A DNA stretch of 64,000 nt from Epinephelus fuscoguttatus (GCF_011397635.1 NC_064770.1:8146826-8210825), one strand, 5' to 3'. Positions 35,010 to 46,317 are shown, numbered from the stretch's first letter. Numbers and translations: made by a program. The notes: generated by a model from the letters alone, not told the origin.

Positions 35010-35281
35010 GTACCCCCCCCCCTCAACGGGTGCCTCCAGGCGGGAACGATGGAACTCCCGGACCAAAGCAGGGTCCAAGATGAAGGACCGAGGGACCCAA
35101 GAGCGCTCCTCCGGACCATACCCCTCCAGTCCACCAGGTACTGGAGGCCCCGGCCACGACGCCGGACATCAACCAAACGGTTGACCGTGAAGGCAGGATG
35201 GTCATCAGGGAGAGGAGGACACAGCACACTGGTAGTCACTGGTTTGAGTTGAGAAACATGGAACACAGGGTGGATCCTCAT
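35004..35281 (-). pseudogene. Integrase C-terminus with chromodomain
   Basis: The frame shows FHVSQLKPV, then the chromodomain start [20 protein letters not shown] and DWRG. A one-base loss then shifts the frame, and the domain ends [15 protein letters not shown]. The chromodomain of this group guides integration by binding chromatin. The shifted frame runs through the polypurine tract and stops at a TAG formed by the first bases of the 3' LTR (35004-35006). Confidence 0.88.
35013..35024 (-). promoter_or_regulatory. Polypurine tract
   Basis: On the minus strand GAGGGGGGGGGG lies three bases before the 3' LTR, the expected plus-strand primer of reverse transcription. It also codes for the last glycines of pol. 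Confidence 0.85.
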
Positions 35282-35319
35282 ATTATTGGGTAGAGAAAGC
35301 TTTACTGCAACAGGGTTGA

Positions 35320-36862
35320 TTATTTCCGAGATGGGGAATGGACCAATGAAACGAGAGAGAGCTTACGGGATTCAACATGAAGTGGAATGTTCTGAGTTGA
35401 CAGCCACACCGACTGACCTGGTTGATACTGGGGGGCTGGCCTCCTCCGGCGGTTAGCAGTGTCCTGGGCACTTTGCTGGGAACGTTCAAGTGCCCTCTGG
35501 GTCTGGGTCCAAACCTCCTTGCAGCGGTGAACGTGGGCCTGGACCGAAGGAACAGCCAACTCCACCTCATGGTCCGGGAACAAAGGAGGCAGATAACCTA
35601 GAGAGGCTTCAAAAGGTGACAGTCTGGTGGCAGAGCAAGGCAGAGAATTGTGTGTATATTCAATCCAAGGCAACATGGAACTCCAGGAAGAAGGGTTAGC
35701 AGAGGTCATGCAACGTAAAGCAGCTTCTAACTCTTGATTTGCTCTCTCAGATTGGCCATTGGACTGAGGATGAAAACCTGATGACAGGCTGGCTGTACCC
35801 CCTAAAGCCTTACAAAACCCCCTCCAAACTTGAGATGAATTGAGGGCCGCGGTCAGAGACAATATCAAAGGGAATCCCATGTAACTTTATGACATGTACA
35901 GTTAACAGGTTAACTGTTTCCATTGCTGAAGGCAGCTTTGAGAGAGCAATAAAGTGGGCTGCTTTAGAAAACCTGTCAACTACTGTGAGTATGACTGAGT
36001 TACCTTGGGAGTCAGGCAGGCCAGTGACAAAGTCCAAAGCAATGTGGGACCAAGGGCGGCTAGGAATGGGCAGAGGGTGTAAAAGTCCAGCAGGTGACAG
36101 ATGTTGGGTCTTACTGCGGGCGCAGACTGTGCAGGCAGCCACATACTCCCGGGTGTCAACATCCATTGCGGGCCACCAGAAATGCCTCTTGAGGACAGCT
36201 GAGGTACGCTTAGCACCAGGGTGGCAGGAGAATCGAGCGGTGTGAGCCCATTGCAGAACCTGGGATCGGACAGAGGGGGGCACAAACAGACGGTTTACAG
36301 GACCGTTACCTGGATCAGGGTCCTGAAGTTGGGCATCTCTGACAACTTTTTCGATGCCCCAGGTTAAAGCAGCTACCACACGCTCGTCAGGGAGGATGGA
36401 CTCCGGGGCAGGACTGGATTCAGGGTCAGAATACTGACGAGAGAGAGCATCAGGTTTAGTATTCTTAGAGCCAGGATGATACGTAATGGTGAAGTTGAAC
36501 CGACTGAAGAAGAGTGCCCATCTAGCCTGCCTGGAATTTAGTCTCTTAGCAGACTTAATGTACGCCAAGTTTTTATGATCAGTCCAAACGACAAACGGCT
36601 GCTCCGCCTCCTCCAACCAGTGCCTCCACTCCTCCAAAGCCAACTTGACAGCCAGCAACTCACGGTTGCCCACATCATAGTTACGCTCCGGCGGAGAGAG
36701 ATGTCTGGAGAAGAAGGCGCAGGGATGTAGCCGATTGTCAGGACCGCAGCGTTGGCTTAATATCGTCCCCACCCCAGTGTCAGAAGCATCGACTTCAACG
36801 ATGAACTGTTCACTGGTGTTGGGCTGAGAGAGAACAGGCGCAGAGGTGAACAGACTTTTCAA
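35320..36862 (-). pseudogene. sushi-type RNase H and integrase
   Basis: The 350-codon frame (35810-36862) starts with RNase H ([33 protein letters not shown]). It continues with the integrase HHCC zinc finger (H..H and CTVCARSK) and the first two catalytic Asp residues (IALDFVTG and IVSDRGPQF). After a frameshift at about 35850 the third, Glu, follows in [15 protein letters not shown] (35320-35880). All catalytic residues are present, but split over frames. Confidence 0.9.
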
Positions 36863-37893
36863 ATGGAGGAAGGCCTTCTCAGCGTCAGGGGACCAACTGA
36901 AAGAAAGCTTGGAAGGCGGGTGAGGCGGGTGAGGGGTGCAGCTACTTTACTGTAGTTCCGAATAAACTTCCAGTAGAAATTAGCAAACCCCAGGAACCAC
37001 TGAAGCTCCTTTCGGTTCTGTGGTGTGGGCCACTCCTCCACCGCTCTGATCTTCTCAGTGTCAGCCTTGACACTCCCCTCCTGCACAACATAGCCAAGGA
37101 ATGACACAGACTTTGCATGGAACTCACACTTTTCGGCTTTCACAAATAACTTATTCTCCAATAGTCGGGACAGGACCAGGCGGACATGGGAGACATGCTC
37201 CTCCAGGCTGCGGGAGAAAATCAGGATGTCATCCAAATAGACACAAATGAACCTGTTCAGAAAGTCTCTCAGAACATCATTGATCAGGCCTGAAAAACAG
37301 CTGGGGCATTAGTTAGTCCAAAAGACATTACCAAGTATTCGAAGTGTCCCAAAGGTGTGTTGAAGGCGGTTTTCCATTCGTCCCCCTCCCTAATGCGCAC
37401 CAGATGGTAGGCGTTCCTAAGGTCCAACTTAGAAAAAATGGTGGCACCCTGGAGAGGTTCAAAAGCAGAGCTGATCAGTGGAAGGGGGTATTTATTTTTT
37501 ATGTTAATGCTATTCAAACCTCTGAAATCAATGCATGGTCTCAAACTCTTGTCCTTCTTGTCAAAGAAGAATCCGGCTCCCAGAGGTGAGGAGGAGGGAC
37601 GAATTATGCCTGCAGCCAAAGACTGTGATGTAGCTTTCCATAGCCTCGCGTTCAGGACGGGAAAGGTTGTAAAGCCTGCTGGTGGGAAGGGGGGCTCCAG
37701 GCAGCAGATCTATGGCACAGTCATAAGGACGATGAGGAGGGAGAGACAGAGCACGGGACTTACTGAACACCTCCCTGAGATCATGATAGACAGAGGGCAC
37801 AAGAGACAGATCAGGATTGTACGGCGGTTGTTCAATGGCTCTACCTACTGGAGACAGAGCAGACTTCAAACAGAGTGACAATGAGTACTCCAC
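36859..37893 (-). pseudogene. sushi-type reverse transcriptase region
   Basis: Three frames cover the reverse transcriptase. 37561-37893 has the connection from protease ([20 protein letters not shown]). 37284-37619 has the fingers and palm start ([43 protein letters not shown]). From about 37245 the frame carries [10 protein letters not shown] with the catalytic YLDD, then the thumb ([24 protein letters not shown]). Frame breaks at about 37615 and 37285 are single-base losses. Confidence 0.9.
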
Positions 37894-38375
37894 CCCATTA
37901 TTTTTCCCAAAGCCCAGTCAATATGTGGGTTATGCAGTTTGAGCCAGGGGTGCCCCAGCACCAAAGGAGTCTGAGGGGAGGAGATCAGATGAAGGGAAAT
38001 AGACTCATGATGATTTCCAGAGAGAGTGAGGTTGACAGGGGACGTGTAATGAGTTACCTTGGCAATAAGGCGTCCATCCAGAGCATTAGCCTGTATCGGG
38101 GTCGTCAGGGGCAGCAGCTCACACCCGAGTTGTTCTGCCAGCCTCTTGTCAATGAAGTTGTCCTCAGCACCGGAATCTATAAGGGCTAACAGAGGAAGCC
38201 TAACGCTGCCCACACACAGAGAGGCCTGGATCTGTAGCAAGTTCTTTTGGGGGCTAATAACAGTCTCAGAAATTTGGCTCACTGCACCCCCAGGCTCACT
38301 GGTGAGCCTGCTCTTTTGGACGCACAGGACAGTGTGATATGTAATGGCCCCTTTTTCCACAGTAGATGCACTCAC
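37866..38375 (-). pseudogene. sushi-type protease region
   Basis: The frame contains LALIDSGAEDNFID, the aspartic protease active site (DSG), and the flap and C-terminal LVLGHPWL motif. It follows gag after a frame change. The frame ends in [10 protein letters not shown], where a run of G/C has lost register; the continuing pol sequence is in another frame from about 37893. Confidence 0.88.
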
Positions 38376-39260
38376 CTGCCCGAATCCTGCGGAGCTTCTC
38401 CTCCGGGGTTAAGCTTGTGCGACCTAGCTGCATGGGCTCCTCTGCAGGTCGAGCTGTAGGAACACTTTTGGAGTGAGTCTCTGTGTTGTGGCCTGCAGGC
38501 CTGGTAAAATGACTGGCTGAGGAGGAAGCAGACAGAGAGCATGAAGGCAGGGAGCGTGAAGCACGTTCCTTACGACGTTCACGAAGACAATTATCTAAAG
38601 CAATGGCAAGAGAAACCAGGGCATTCAAATCATCTGGTCTATCTCTAGTAGCAAGTTCATCTTTTAAGTGTTCATTCAAGCCATTACTGAATACTCCCTG
38701 CAGTGCCTCGTCATTCCACTTGGCGTCCGCTGCCAGTGTCCAGAACTCCACAGAATAATCTGCTACGGACCGGCTCCCCTGGCGTAGATTCAGGAGACGA
38801 CTAGAAGCGTTGCCACTGTAGTTGGGATGGTCGAAGACAGCTCGAAACTTGGTCTCAAACTGCTGGTATGAAGATGCACTCATAGGAGAGCTGCCTCAGC
38901 CCAGGCTAACGCCCTTCCCCGCAATAGCCCAATGACATAATTGATCTTGGCAGAATCAACAGAAAAGGCTTGGGGCTGCTGTTTAAACACCAAACTGCAT
39001 TGAAGGAGAAACCCCCTGCATTTATCCAACTCACCCCCAAATGGCTCAGGATCAGTAATGCGGCTATCAGGAACTGGATCAGCAGGAGCAACCCGTGGAG
39101 ATGAAGCAGCAGCCAGAGAGGAGACTTGGTGGGTGAGTTCTGAAACTTGGTAGGTAAGATTCTGGTTACATTCATACAGAGCTTTAATTAGCTGTTCGTG
39201 CACACCAATCTGACTGCCTTGGCCAGAGAATGCTTGCTCAATACGGTCTGCTGAGTCCAT
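38296..39260 (-). pseudogene. sushi-type gag, frameshifted
   Basis: Gag forms the particle and binds element RNA. It starts MDSADRIEQAFSGQGSQIGV only 18 bases after the 5' LTR, overlapping the leader. A coiled-coil-like N-terminus (ECNQNLTYQVSELTHQVSSL) precedes the capsid region (PEPFGGELDKCRGFLLQCSL). The first frame stops at 38880 in a TGA overlapping the next ATG (ATGA). Capsid homology continues in the second frame (YQQFETKFRAVFDHP), so the break is a single-base indel rather than a gene boundary. The CCHC knuckle CIYCGKRGHYISHC lies near the C-terminus. Confidence 0.9.
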
Positions 39261-39266
39261 GTTATG

Positions 39267-39277
39267 GCCAGTTCATT
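39267..39277 (-). promoter_or_regulatory. Putative self-priming primer-binding site
   Basis: Just one base inside the 5' LTR, the minus strand reads AATGAACTGGC. This is complementary over 11 bases (one G-U pair) to GCCAGTTCGTT at 39806-39816, the predicted first bases of the element RNA. Tf1 and its relatives prime cDNA with an 11-base fold-back of their own 5' end instead of a tRNA. No standard tRNA-type primer site is visible. Confidence 0.7.
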
Positions 39278-39278
39278 C

Positions 39279-40009
39279 TGTTAAACTCAAGAACGAAAGG
39301 AGGACTCAAAAATGCAAAAAACCACAGAGCTCAGTTCAACAAATTTATTCACAAAGAAATCTTGAAACTAGTGTCCTGTATGGGTTTCAAACCTGGGTCT
39401 CTGGTGTAAAAGGCAGGGACGCTGCCACAGGACCACAAGGTTGGCTAGCTTGACAATGGCGGGTACTGGTGATAGGCAGGTCCAGAGGGAGGGGGGGGGC
39501 AGACGGACGGAGCTTGACAGAGGCAGGGGAGGTCCAGAGGGGAGAAGCTGGAGCTTGGCAGTAGCAGGGTGAGTATTCCAGGATTGGATGTCAGAGTCGG
39601 AGCAGGGCAGACAGTTGAGGGGTTTGCTGGTTGAAGCTGGAGTGCAGCAGGTGAAGGCAGCGGCAGGCGAGGCAGGTCAGCAGCGGAGTGAAGGCGGCTG
39701 CAACAGAGGAGAACGGAGTCAGGAGCCAAGAACGTACAACAAGAACAAAACTCATACAGAGCTGGTACAAGACCGAGGTCAAGAACATTACCACGAGGGG
39801 TTTACAACGAACTGGCGACGACTGAAGGGAAGAGCCGATCTATATACACCAGGGTGATTGCAGAATGTGTGCAGGTGAGTGGATGATTGCTGACTGCCTG
39901 CAGGTGAGTAGAAGAAGCCACGCCTTGCCTGCTCCTGCTGACAGAAAGGGGGGTGGAGGGGGTGGGAGGAGGACAGGAGGAAAGGAAAAACACAAGCGCA
40001 ATCCTAACA
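39279..40009 (-). repeat. 5' LTR of the sushi element
   Basis: 731 bases. It contains a TATA-like box (39841-39846), a putative transcription start about 30 bases downstream (39816) and an AATAAA signal (complement at 39344-39349). The R region would therefore be about 470 bases and U5 short. A CCAAT-like motif was not obvious. Confidence 0.93.
39841..39846 (-). promoter_or_regulatory. LTR TATA box
   Basis: TATATA on the minus strand, 30 bases upstream of the segment GCCAGTTCGTT at 39806-39816, the predicted RNA 5' end. The same spacing is kept in the other LTR. Confidence 0.7.
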
Positions 40010-40480
40010 AGGACTGCACATTTCAACCAGCTGAAACTTCTCCCAGTTAGAATTCTTTTAGTGTTAATTGTTCAGGAAGTTTTTACCAGGAGCCAAATTA
40101 TCCACAGAGGTCTCTTCCTCTTTAAAACAAACAGACTTGGGGATTTAAACCAGTAAAACCCCTGACTAAAGCACTTTCACGTTACAAATCAGTGTTTGTC
40201 AGATGCTGCTCATGGTGGATGGACTTCAAACCACAGTGGCTGATGCGATAAAGCAAATGGCCCTATCTAGAGCCAATGTTTAGTTTGTCCATTCTGGGCT
40301 ACTGTACAAACATGTTGGTGCAACATGGCAATTTACATAAATGAGGACCTGCTCCCTGTGGAGATAAAAAGAGCTTATTCTAAGGTCATGAAACACAATG
40401 ACTTTTATTTGCAGGTTTAATTATACACTAGAGAAAACATACTTATATTATACTCCATTTCTGTCAATAGATCCCCCTTA

Positions 40481-41317
40481 TTCTTGTGAAATAGAATGCT
40501 TGATCTACCGCATGATAGAATGGTGAGGAAGATTTTCATGTGGGATCTCTCAGTGGAAGGAGAATGGGCGTTAGCGATGTATGATCTGCTTCAGGAGCAT
40601 GGGCTTCAACATCTCTATAGCCACAGACAGAGTGGATATGGGGGTGTTTAAAGAATTTGCTTTGACAAAATATAAAAATAATTGGCTGGATGAAATTAAT
40701 CATAAACCAAAATTACGCACATATTGTTTGTTTAAAGAAGTGTACGAATGTGAAAGATATGTTTTGTATGATTTATCTAAGAGCCAAAGATCTCTGTGTG
40801 CTCAGTTTCGCTTTGGGATATTACCGCTACATATTGAGACAGGACGCTACAGTAGAACTGAGGACGATCAAAGATTATGTCACTACTGTGAGCTCGGTGA
40901 AGTAAAGAATGAAACTCACTTTTTGCTGTATTGTCCATTCATGACCTAAGAGAGACACTCTTTGACAAAATATCAATACATGTAGGTCTGTCCCAGGATA
41001 ACAAAATAATTAAATGGTTATTTGATAATCACATATTTGCAATATCCAATTATATCCATAACGCGTGGAACAGAAGAAAGCAAGCAACTTATGCACACAG
41101 ATAGATCGTGGCTCTAAAGATTGTCCTTTTTTATTTTGTTTTACTTATTTTTATTGATCGTTATTTGCAGCTTGCGTATATGTCATGTTTACTGCTCTGT
41201 GTTGGCGTGATGGCACTGGAAAATGTTTTGTTTAAAATGTGTTTGCATAAATCCCATTAGGGATGGGCTGTCTTGGCAGCCAGACACGAAAATAAAATTT
41301 CATTCATTCATTCATTC
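40481..41317 (+). mobile_element. LINE 3' fragment inserted in the MITE
   Basis: Frames read MVRKIFMWDLSVEGEWALAM and, after a frameshift, PKLRTYCLFKEVYECERYVL, QFRFGILPLHIETGRY and CHYCELGEVKNETHFLLYCP (a C-x2-C...H-x4-C knuckle). This is the C-terminal part of a non-LTR retrotransposon protein found in many fish. It is followed by a 3' region 'cccattagggatgggctgtc' and an AAAATTTCATTCATTC tail. It is 5'-truncated as usual for LINEs. The clade is not certain. Confidence 0.8.
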
Positions 41318-41494
41318 CTACACACTGAGCCTTTAAGATTGTTTTTGGTAAATATATATTTATTTCATTATTTTTTAGAAGCTTCAGTACATTGTACTGT
41401 AGCTGAATCTTCATGAACTATCTGCAGTGGCATGAAACTTTTATGATTAATTTGTGTGTTTCTTTCTTCTTCTGTTTTTTAATGATATTTTAGG

Positions 41495-41648
41495 GCATTT
41501 TAGCCTTTAATTGATAGGACAGTCAAGCGTGAAAGGGGGAGAGAGAGAGAGAGGGAGTGACAGCAAAGGGTCACAGGCTGGAGTCGAACCTGGGCCACTG
41601 CAGCAACAGCCTTGTACATGGGGTGCCTGCTCTATCCACTAAGCCTAT
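41495..41648 (-). mobile_element. tRNA-derived SINE
   Basis: On the minus strand box A (ttagtggatagagcaggc) and box B (ggttcgactcc) are correctly spaced at its start, followed by 'tttgctgtcactccctctct' and a CT-rich end. A family with this body is frequent in teleosts. No target-site duplication could be fixed next to the AT repeat at 41648. Confidence 0.75.
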
Positions 41649-43160
41649 ATATATATACATAAATATATGTTCACACTGTTATCTCCCTCACAATACCTCT
41701 TTTATTGTACATGGACATGAGGAAAATAATTTTGTCATAAACCTCCTGTCCATGTAAAAACCAAAACAAATGAGGAATCAGACAGCAGTATGCAGGCATC
41801 TTTTGACTTTATCTGCAGATTATTGTTATACAACACCTACCAAGCATTTATGGATGTGCATGTACCTCTTGATGATAATCAACATTTCTCTGTTACTGTC
41901 AGAATATGTTTCATGGTTATCAAAGAGAACAAAATATTGTGTTTAAAACTGAACTGTAAGACTTAATGTAGTATTGTAATGTAGTAAATTCAGCCATTGT
42001 TTTGCATCCATGTGGTGATGAAGAGCTCCAGACTGTTGCAGCTGAACTTTTATGAACCAGATGACAACATGTTTTTTATGTGCTGACTTATCTAGAAATC
42101 TGTCTGAGGTCAAATAAAACTAAAGCCAATCCAAATATTCCAGGGAAGACAAATCAACCAGTTGTTCCAGCTCCCCTTGAATCAGTGCCCATGTAAATGA
42201 CACTCCTCAGAAGAGGAAGCAAATAAACTCTATGGTGTTACAACATCACACTGAGCAGAGCTGCAGGGTGTGACTTTCCCTAAAGCCTAAAAACAAAGAC
42301 AATGTCAGTAAACCTTTTTAAAAAAACAAACAAAAAAAAAACACTCAAGTTTTTGCCTTCTTCCAAAGACGCCTGTAAACCTGCCAAAGTCACACTAAGA
42401 AGTGGAGTTATAGATGTCAAACTGTGAGCCAATAAACAGATATTTCATGTTGCTGCTTCTAGTACTCTCCGACAGGAAAAGCAATATCCAAAACCTGGTC
42501 AAGTATTCTCAGCAAAATGTACTTAAAGCATAAGCAAAAGTACTCATTGTGCAGTAAATACTCCCTGTCAGTGTTTTACTACTCTATCTGATGATTTGGG
42601 ATTCATATTACTGCTGCATTCATGTGTACGCTGCATTTTACTGCTGTAGATGTTTAAGGTTGTGCTCATTTTAACTCCTCTATATAGTGTTGGGTAGTTT
42701 AATCTACAGCATTACATCATATTCTATAGGATCATCATATGTTTGTAGTATTATATGTTGATAGTCAAGGAATCCACAGCAGCAGCAGCTTTAAAATACA
42801 TCTTTCCCCAGTCAAAATCTTTATAACATTAATATAACTGTCTGTCTCTGCAACATGACCCAATACCACAGAGGAAGACTGTGGTAAGAAGCAGCTTCTT
42901 GTGTGCAGTAATTTGAGAAGTTGCTGCACTCTGGTGGTCACAAAAGAAACACAGTGCATCTTTAATTCATCAGTGAAGATAAAATATTTCACTTTGGCAA
43001 ATCAGTGACATCATTTAGCTCACATTCCTACAACATGAACACACAACAATAATAACAGTGAACAGGGTTATGTTTGACGGCTGAATAGGCCTTTTTCATG
43101 GATGACATTTTGATAACTCACTAAGAACATTAATGAAGGCTGAATTTTTCCTGAATGCAA
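41649..43160. other. Intergenic, nothing coding recognised
   Basis: A (TA)n stretch lies at the start. A block at about 42600-42760 ('tttactgctgtagatgttta' to 'catcatatgtttgtag') recurs at 43675-43790; both are pieces of the common hAT-type MITE. No exon pattern. Confidence 0.5.
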
Positions 43161-43167
43161 GAACAGG

Positions 43168-43420
43168 ATGTCGCGCAACACCCCGTACAGCTTTCACAGG
43201 CTGCCTTTGTCAGACGGTGAGATGCTGAAGTTCCTCTCCAGACACTGCACCTTGCAGACCATCGGGTCTGCAGTGCTCACTTCTCCCAAGATGACTACTG
43301 CCAGCCGAAGAAGAGAAGACATCCAATCCCGAAACACCTCTTCCTCAAGAAAACAGCTGTCCCACGAGTAGAGAGAGCTATAGACACAGTGGAGCAAAGC
43401 TCGTGACATCACACAGCCCA
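43168..43420 (+). pseudogene. THAP-domain exon relic
   Basis: The first frame reads MSRNTPYSFHRLPLSDGEML. Two frames later it continues VCSAHFSQDDYCQPKKRRHP, then KHLFLKKTAVPRVERAIDTV and a stop. FHRLPL and VCSAHF are the hallmark THAP-domain segments (C2CH zinc finger). The piece between them is degraded by frameshift. It probably derives from a P-like transposon or a THAP gene copy; no other exon was found. Confidence 0.6.
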
Positions 43421-44012
43421 GAGGTAAGGGAAAGGCAAAGTTAGTATGCTATCTACAGAGATAGCACTGGTGATCTGAACCGGTCAGTGGCGAAAAAAGC
43501 ACTTTTATACGGGACGCATTTGCCCCCATTACCGTTTTAGCTTGTTTCACAGCTCAATACTGAACCAATTTTAGAACGAGTGGTACCCATGAATCATACA
43601 CACACATTCACATGGGGAAATAGAGCCCAGGTTGAAAAATACCGAAGTTGTCCTTTAATGTGTATGTTGCTTTTTACTGCTGTAGATGTTTAAGGTTGTG
43701 CTTGTTTTAACTCCTTTATATAGTGATGGGTAGTTTAATCTACAGCATTGCATCATATTCTGTAACATCATCACATGTTTGTAGCGTAGCTGTCCTGTGA
43801 AGACCACGTATCTCTAAAAAAGTGGTGGTGTTTTCAGCTTTGTGACGATACATTTTCCAGCTTCTGACCAAACAGCAACAGTGTAACGTGAAAAACACAG
43901 ACCTCTCGTGAAACTAGCGCACAGCGGTGATCAAACAGGGAAGGGGCATGGCAACATACCACAGTCAGATTATTAAGATACCCCAAGTTCCCTGAAAAAT
44001 ATTTGGCTCAGT

Positions 44013-44811
44013 GGAAGGGCATCTTGCGAGCCTTGTGCTGGACAAAATCCTCTATTACATCCCCAATGTCCAACTCCCTGGCTTTTGAGTTTTCAATGGA
44101 AAGGACAGCTAAGCCACTCAGCCACTCCTGTATATCTTGATCATTTTTAACTTGGAAAACGATCTCTCAGCTGACACCACTGTCACCGGCAATGTCAGGA
44201 ACAAGAGGCGCACAGTGCAGACTTCACCAAAGGTGGATGTTGATGAGTGATTATCCACAATCAGCAGGTGGCACTTTTTGTGTCGGGACATTTGAAGTGC
44301 TGCTGGCTCTGGCTGCATCTGAACTGCCTGTTTCTGACTCTGAGTCTGACTAGTTAATGTTAGGCCTAGGCCTTGCCAAGTAATGAATGGAAAAACTAAA
44401 CACATATAGCTTAGCTTGCTGAAAAGAACAGCTGCCTGCTATTTAACTTTCTGGTTGTAAGTAAGTCTAGCATTAATAAAATTACTTATTAAATATTGTG
44501 TAGGTAATAACTTGTCTTGAAATGTAGTCCAAACATCTAGTTTAGCTGCTCGCTACTACTGTAGGCTACCTGCTGCGAGATTGTTGACCCACGGGCAGTG
44601 ATTCCGATCCCTGCAGATCAGCAACAATGTTGCCTGGATCAGACTGGCCTCTGGGCCCGGGTCCAGACTCATCGGTGGGCTGCTGGCGCTGGCTACTGGC
44701 CGTGCTGGAAAATCCAAAACTGTCTAATTTAGTCAGCTTTGCTCTCTTCTCTTCTCTTTCTTTTCTGTCCTTTCTTTTATTACTGCCTGATTTATGTTTG
44801 TAGGAAGACAT
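44013..44811 (-). pseudogene. hAT transposase, internally deleted
   Basis: The N-terminal part starts MSSYKHKSGSNKRKDRKERE at 44811, a basic Ser/Lys-rich start of the TTF/ZMYM-like hAT group, and stops at 44566. The C-terminal part (44013-44405) has LLFLTLPVTVVSAERSFSKL followed by KMIKIY and, after a gap, LAVLSIENSKARELDIGDVI, the hAT dimerisation domain. The catalytic core between them is missing. A possible unrelated transposon end, caaggccgtgactaccattg, lies at 44859-44878. Confidence 0.75.
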
Positions 44812-44878
44812 TTTTCCACAAGTTCGTTTGGTGTCACTAGTTGTCATATATCTAGCTTTCAAGGCCGTGACTACCATT

Positions 44879-46317
44879 GAGGACACCGAGGTCATGACCT
44901 CGGTATTTTTTTCCGACCTAAATGAATGAATAAAATGAAAATAAAAATAAACCATTTCATTTGTGTGGTGAAAGTATGTGGGAGGATCGATGGAAGGTGA
45001 TTGAGTGACTCTCTCTTCTCCATAATAACAATTATTTAAAAAAGAAAATTCTGGTACTCTTGTTTGATCGATGCACTCACACACAGGCTGTGTTTAGTGG
45101 GGCGACTCGAGCACCTGTCAGGCTGCCACTCAGACTGTCTGAAGCAGGCGTGGACAGCAGTCAGCGATCAAGCCAGGTAACTGAATAAACTAAAATCATT
45201 TCAGTGTGGGCTGCTTGCTTGCTTCTTGTAATTCTTCTAACAACAGGCAGCAGCTAGCTGTACTTGCATGAAGTAATGTTGCAATGAATGAATGAATGAA
45301 TGAATGAAACATATGAAACGTTAGCAAACGTTAGCTAGGTAACGTTAGCTTGCTATTTTAAGCCTATGGGCCTGAACGACGCATAGTGCGTCCAAATTCA
45401 CACCTGTTCTTCTCTATGGATTTTCTCTCCGCAATCATTCATTATAGCGAGAAGCCACGCATATCATGTGAAACAGTGGGACCGTAGCTTTCCGACAAGA
45501 CCAAGTTAACCACTTGTCGGTAGTACAATGTTTTCACAGCGAAAAAAAAAGATAAACTTACACTAAAATGATGTATAACAAAGCTTTCATACAGCTTTGC
45601 ACACACATTACTCTTGGATGGATTAGCTGCGAATGCAGGCTCCCACAGAAACGCCACGCATATCACATGAAAGCGCAGGAGCAGAGCTTTCCAGTGATAC
45701 CACACACACCATTGTGCTGTCATCCCATCATGCAATAAATCCAGGTTAATTGTCTACAAAATAAAAACCTGACGAATTTCTTTACAATCCATTATACAGA
45801 TCTTGTTATCAGTCACTTCATATAGTGAGGAATATCGTATCTTACCACGTCTTAGGCTTGCGTGTGTTTCTCCCTGTCTATCCACATTTGTAGTCTGGCT
45901 TTCAAGATGCAAATATCTCCATATTGTCCAGTTGACACTCCATCAAACTTTGTATGACAAGACAAGCGCACTTCACCTTTGCGCACCCCAGCGTTGCCAG
46001 GTGGGAAATGTAAGATTATTGTACCAGAGACTCAAAATGATCGTATTTTGAAGGAAATTATTGTACATCCGTCATAACCAAAATAACAATCCTACTGACG
46101 CGCTATAGGCAATTATACAACAGTTAGTTTCGACTGAGTAATTTGATTGGGCGAGAGGCATTCCGTGAGTGCTGATATAGAGTATAACATCACTGGGACA
46201 TGTAACAGTAAAATCACTCCGCTCACAGGTGTGATAAATATAAATCAACTGTTAATTAACCAGCTGTCACACTGGCTACATTGTCACAAACTGACACTAT
46301 AGCGTTACACCAAGAAG
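44879..46317. other. Intergenic, no gene recognised
   Basis: Contains an (ATGA)n run at 45283-45307 followed by several AACGTTAGC motifs (45320-45352), which also occur at 27255-27290. Minus-strand frames at 44900-45740 have no domain. Confidence 0.4.

Larger units (their letters stand above)
34331..40009 (-). mobile_element. Tf1/sushi-type Ty3/gypsy LTR retrotransposon (chromovirus), defective
   Basis: The element is bounded by two LTRs (34331-35009 and 39279-40009), both starting TGTTA and ending TAACA, and flanked by the 5-base duplication AGGAC (34326-34330 and 40010-40014). On the minus strand the order is gag with a CCHC knuckle, protease (DSG), reverse transcriptase (YLDD), RNase H, integrase (HHCC and DDE) and a C-terminal chromodomain. 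The chromodomain and gag place it with the Tf1/sushi group, the lineage that gave rise to the mammalian PEG10/RTL genes. At least six single-base frameshifts break the coding region, so it is inactive, but the structure is complete end to end. Confidence 0.93.
34275..41336. mobile_element. TTAA-type MITE split by a sushi element and a LINE
   Basis: The left piece (34275-34330) reads caaaggtccagtgtgttaga and continues tttaaggggatttagtggc. After the LTR element the sequence resumes at 40015 with 'tgcacatttcaaccagctga' and 'aacttctcccagtt', and later 'ttctgggctactgtacaaac' and 'ctgtcaatagatcccccttat'. The right end is ctacacactgagcctttaa at 41318-41336, reverse complement of the left end. TTAA is intact on the right and mutated on the left (gtcaa). 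This matches a common TTAA-target teleost MITE (Kolobok or piggyBac type). Without the insertions it would be about 0.55 kb. Confidence 0.75.

Noticed and set aside
37344-38337. Plus-strand frames of 81-146 codons within the sushi element
   Set aside because: Antisense shadows of pol and gag; no independent motif.
38880-38883. ATGA overlap in gag as programmed coupling or frameshift
   Set aside because: The overlap falls in the middle of the capsid domain, where related elements have one continuous gag. A single-base loss is simpler, especially as pol has several similar breaks.
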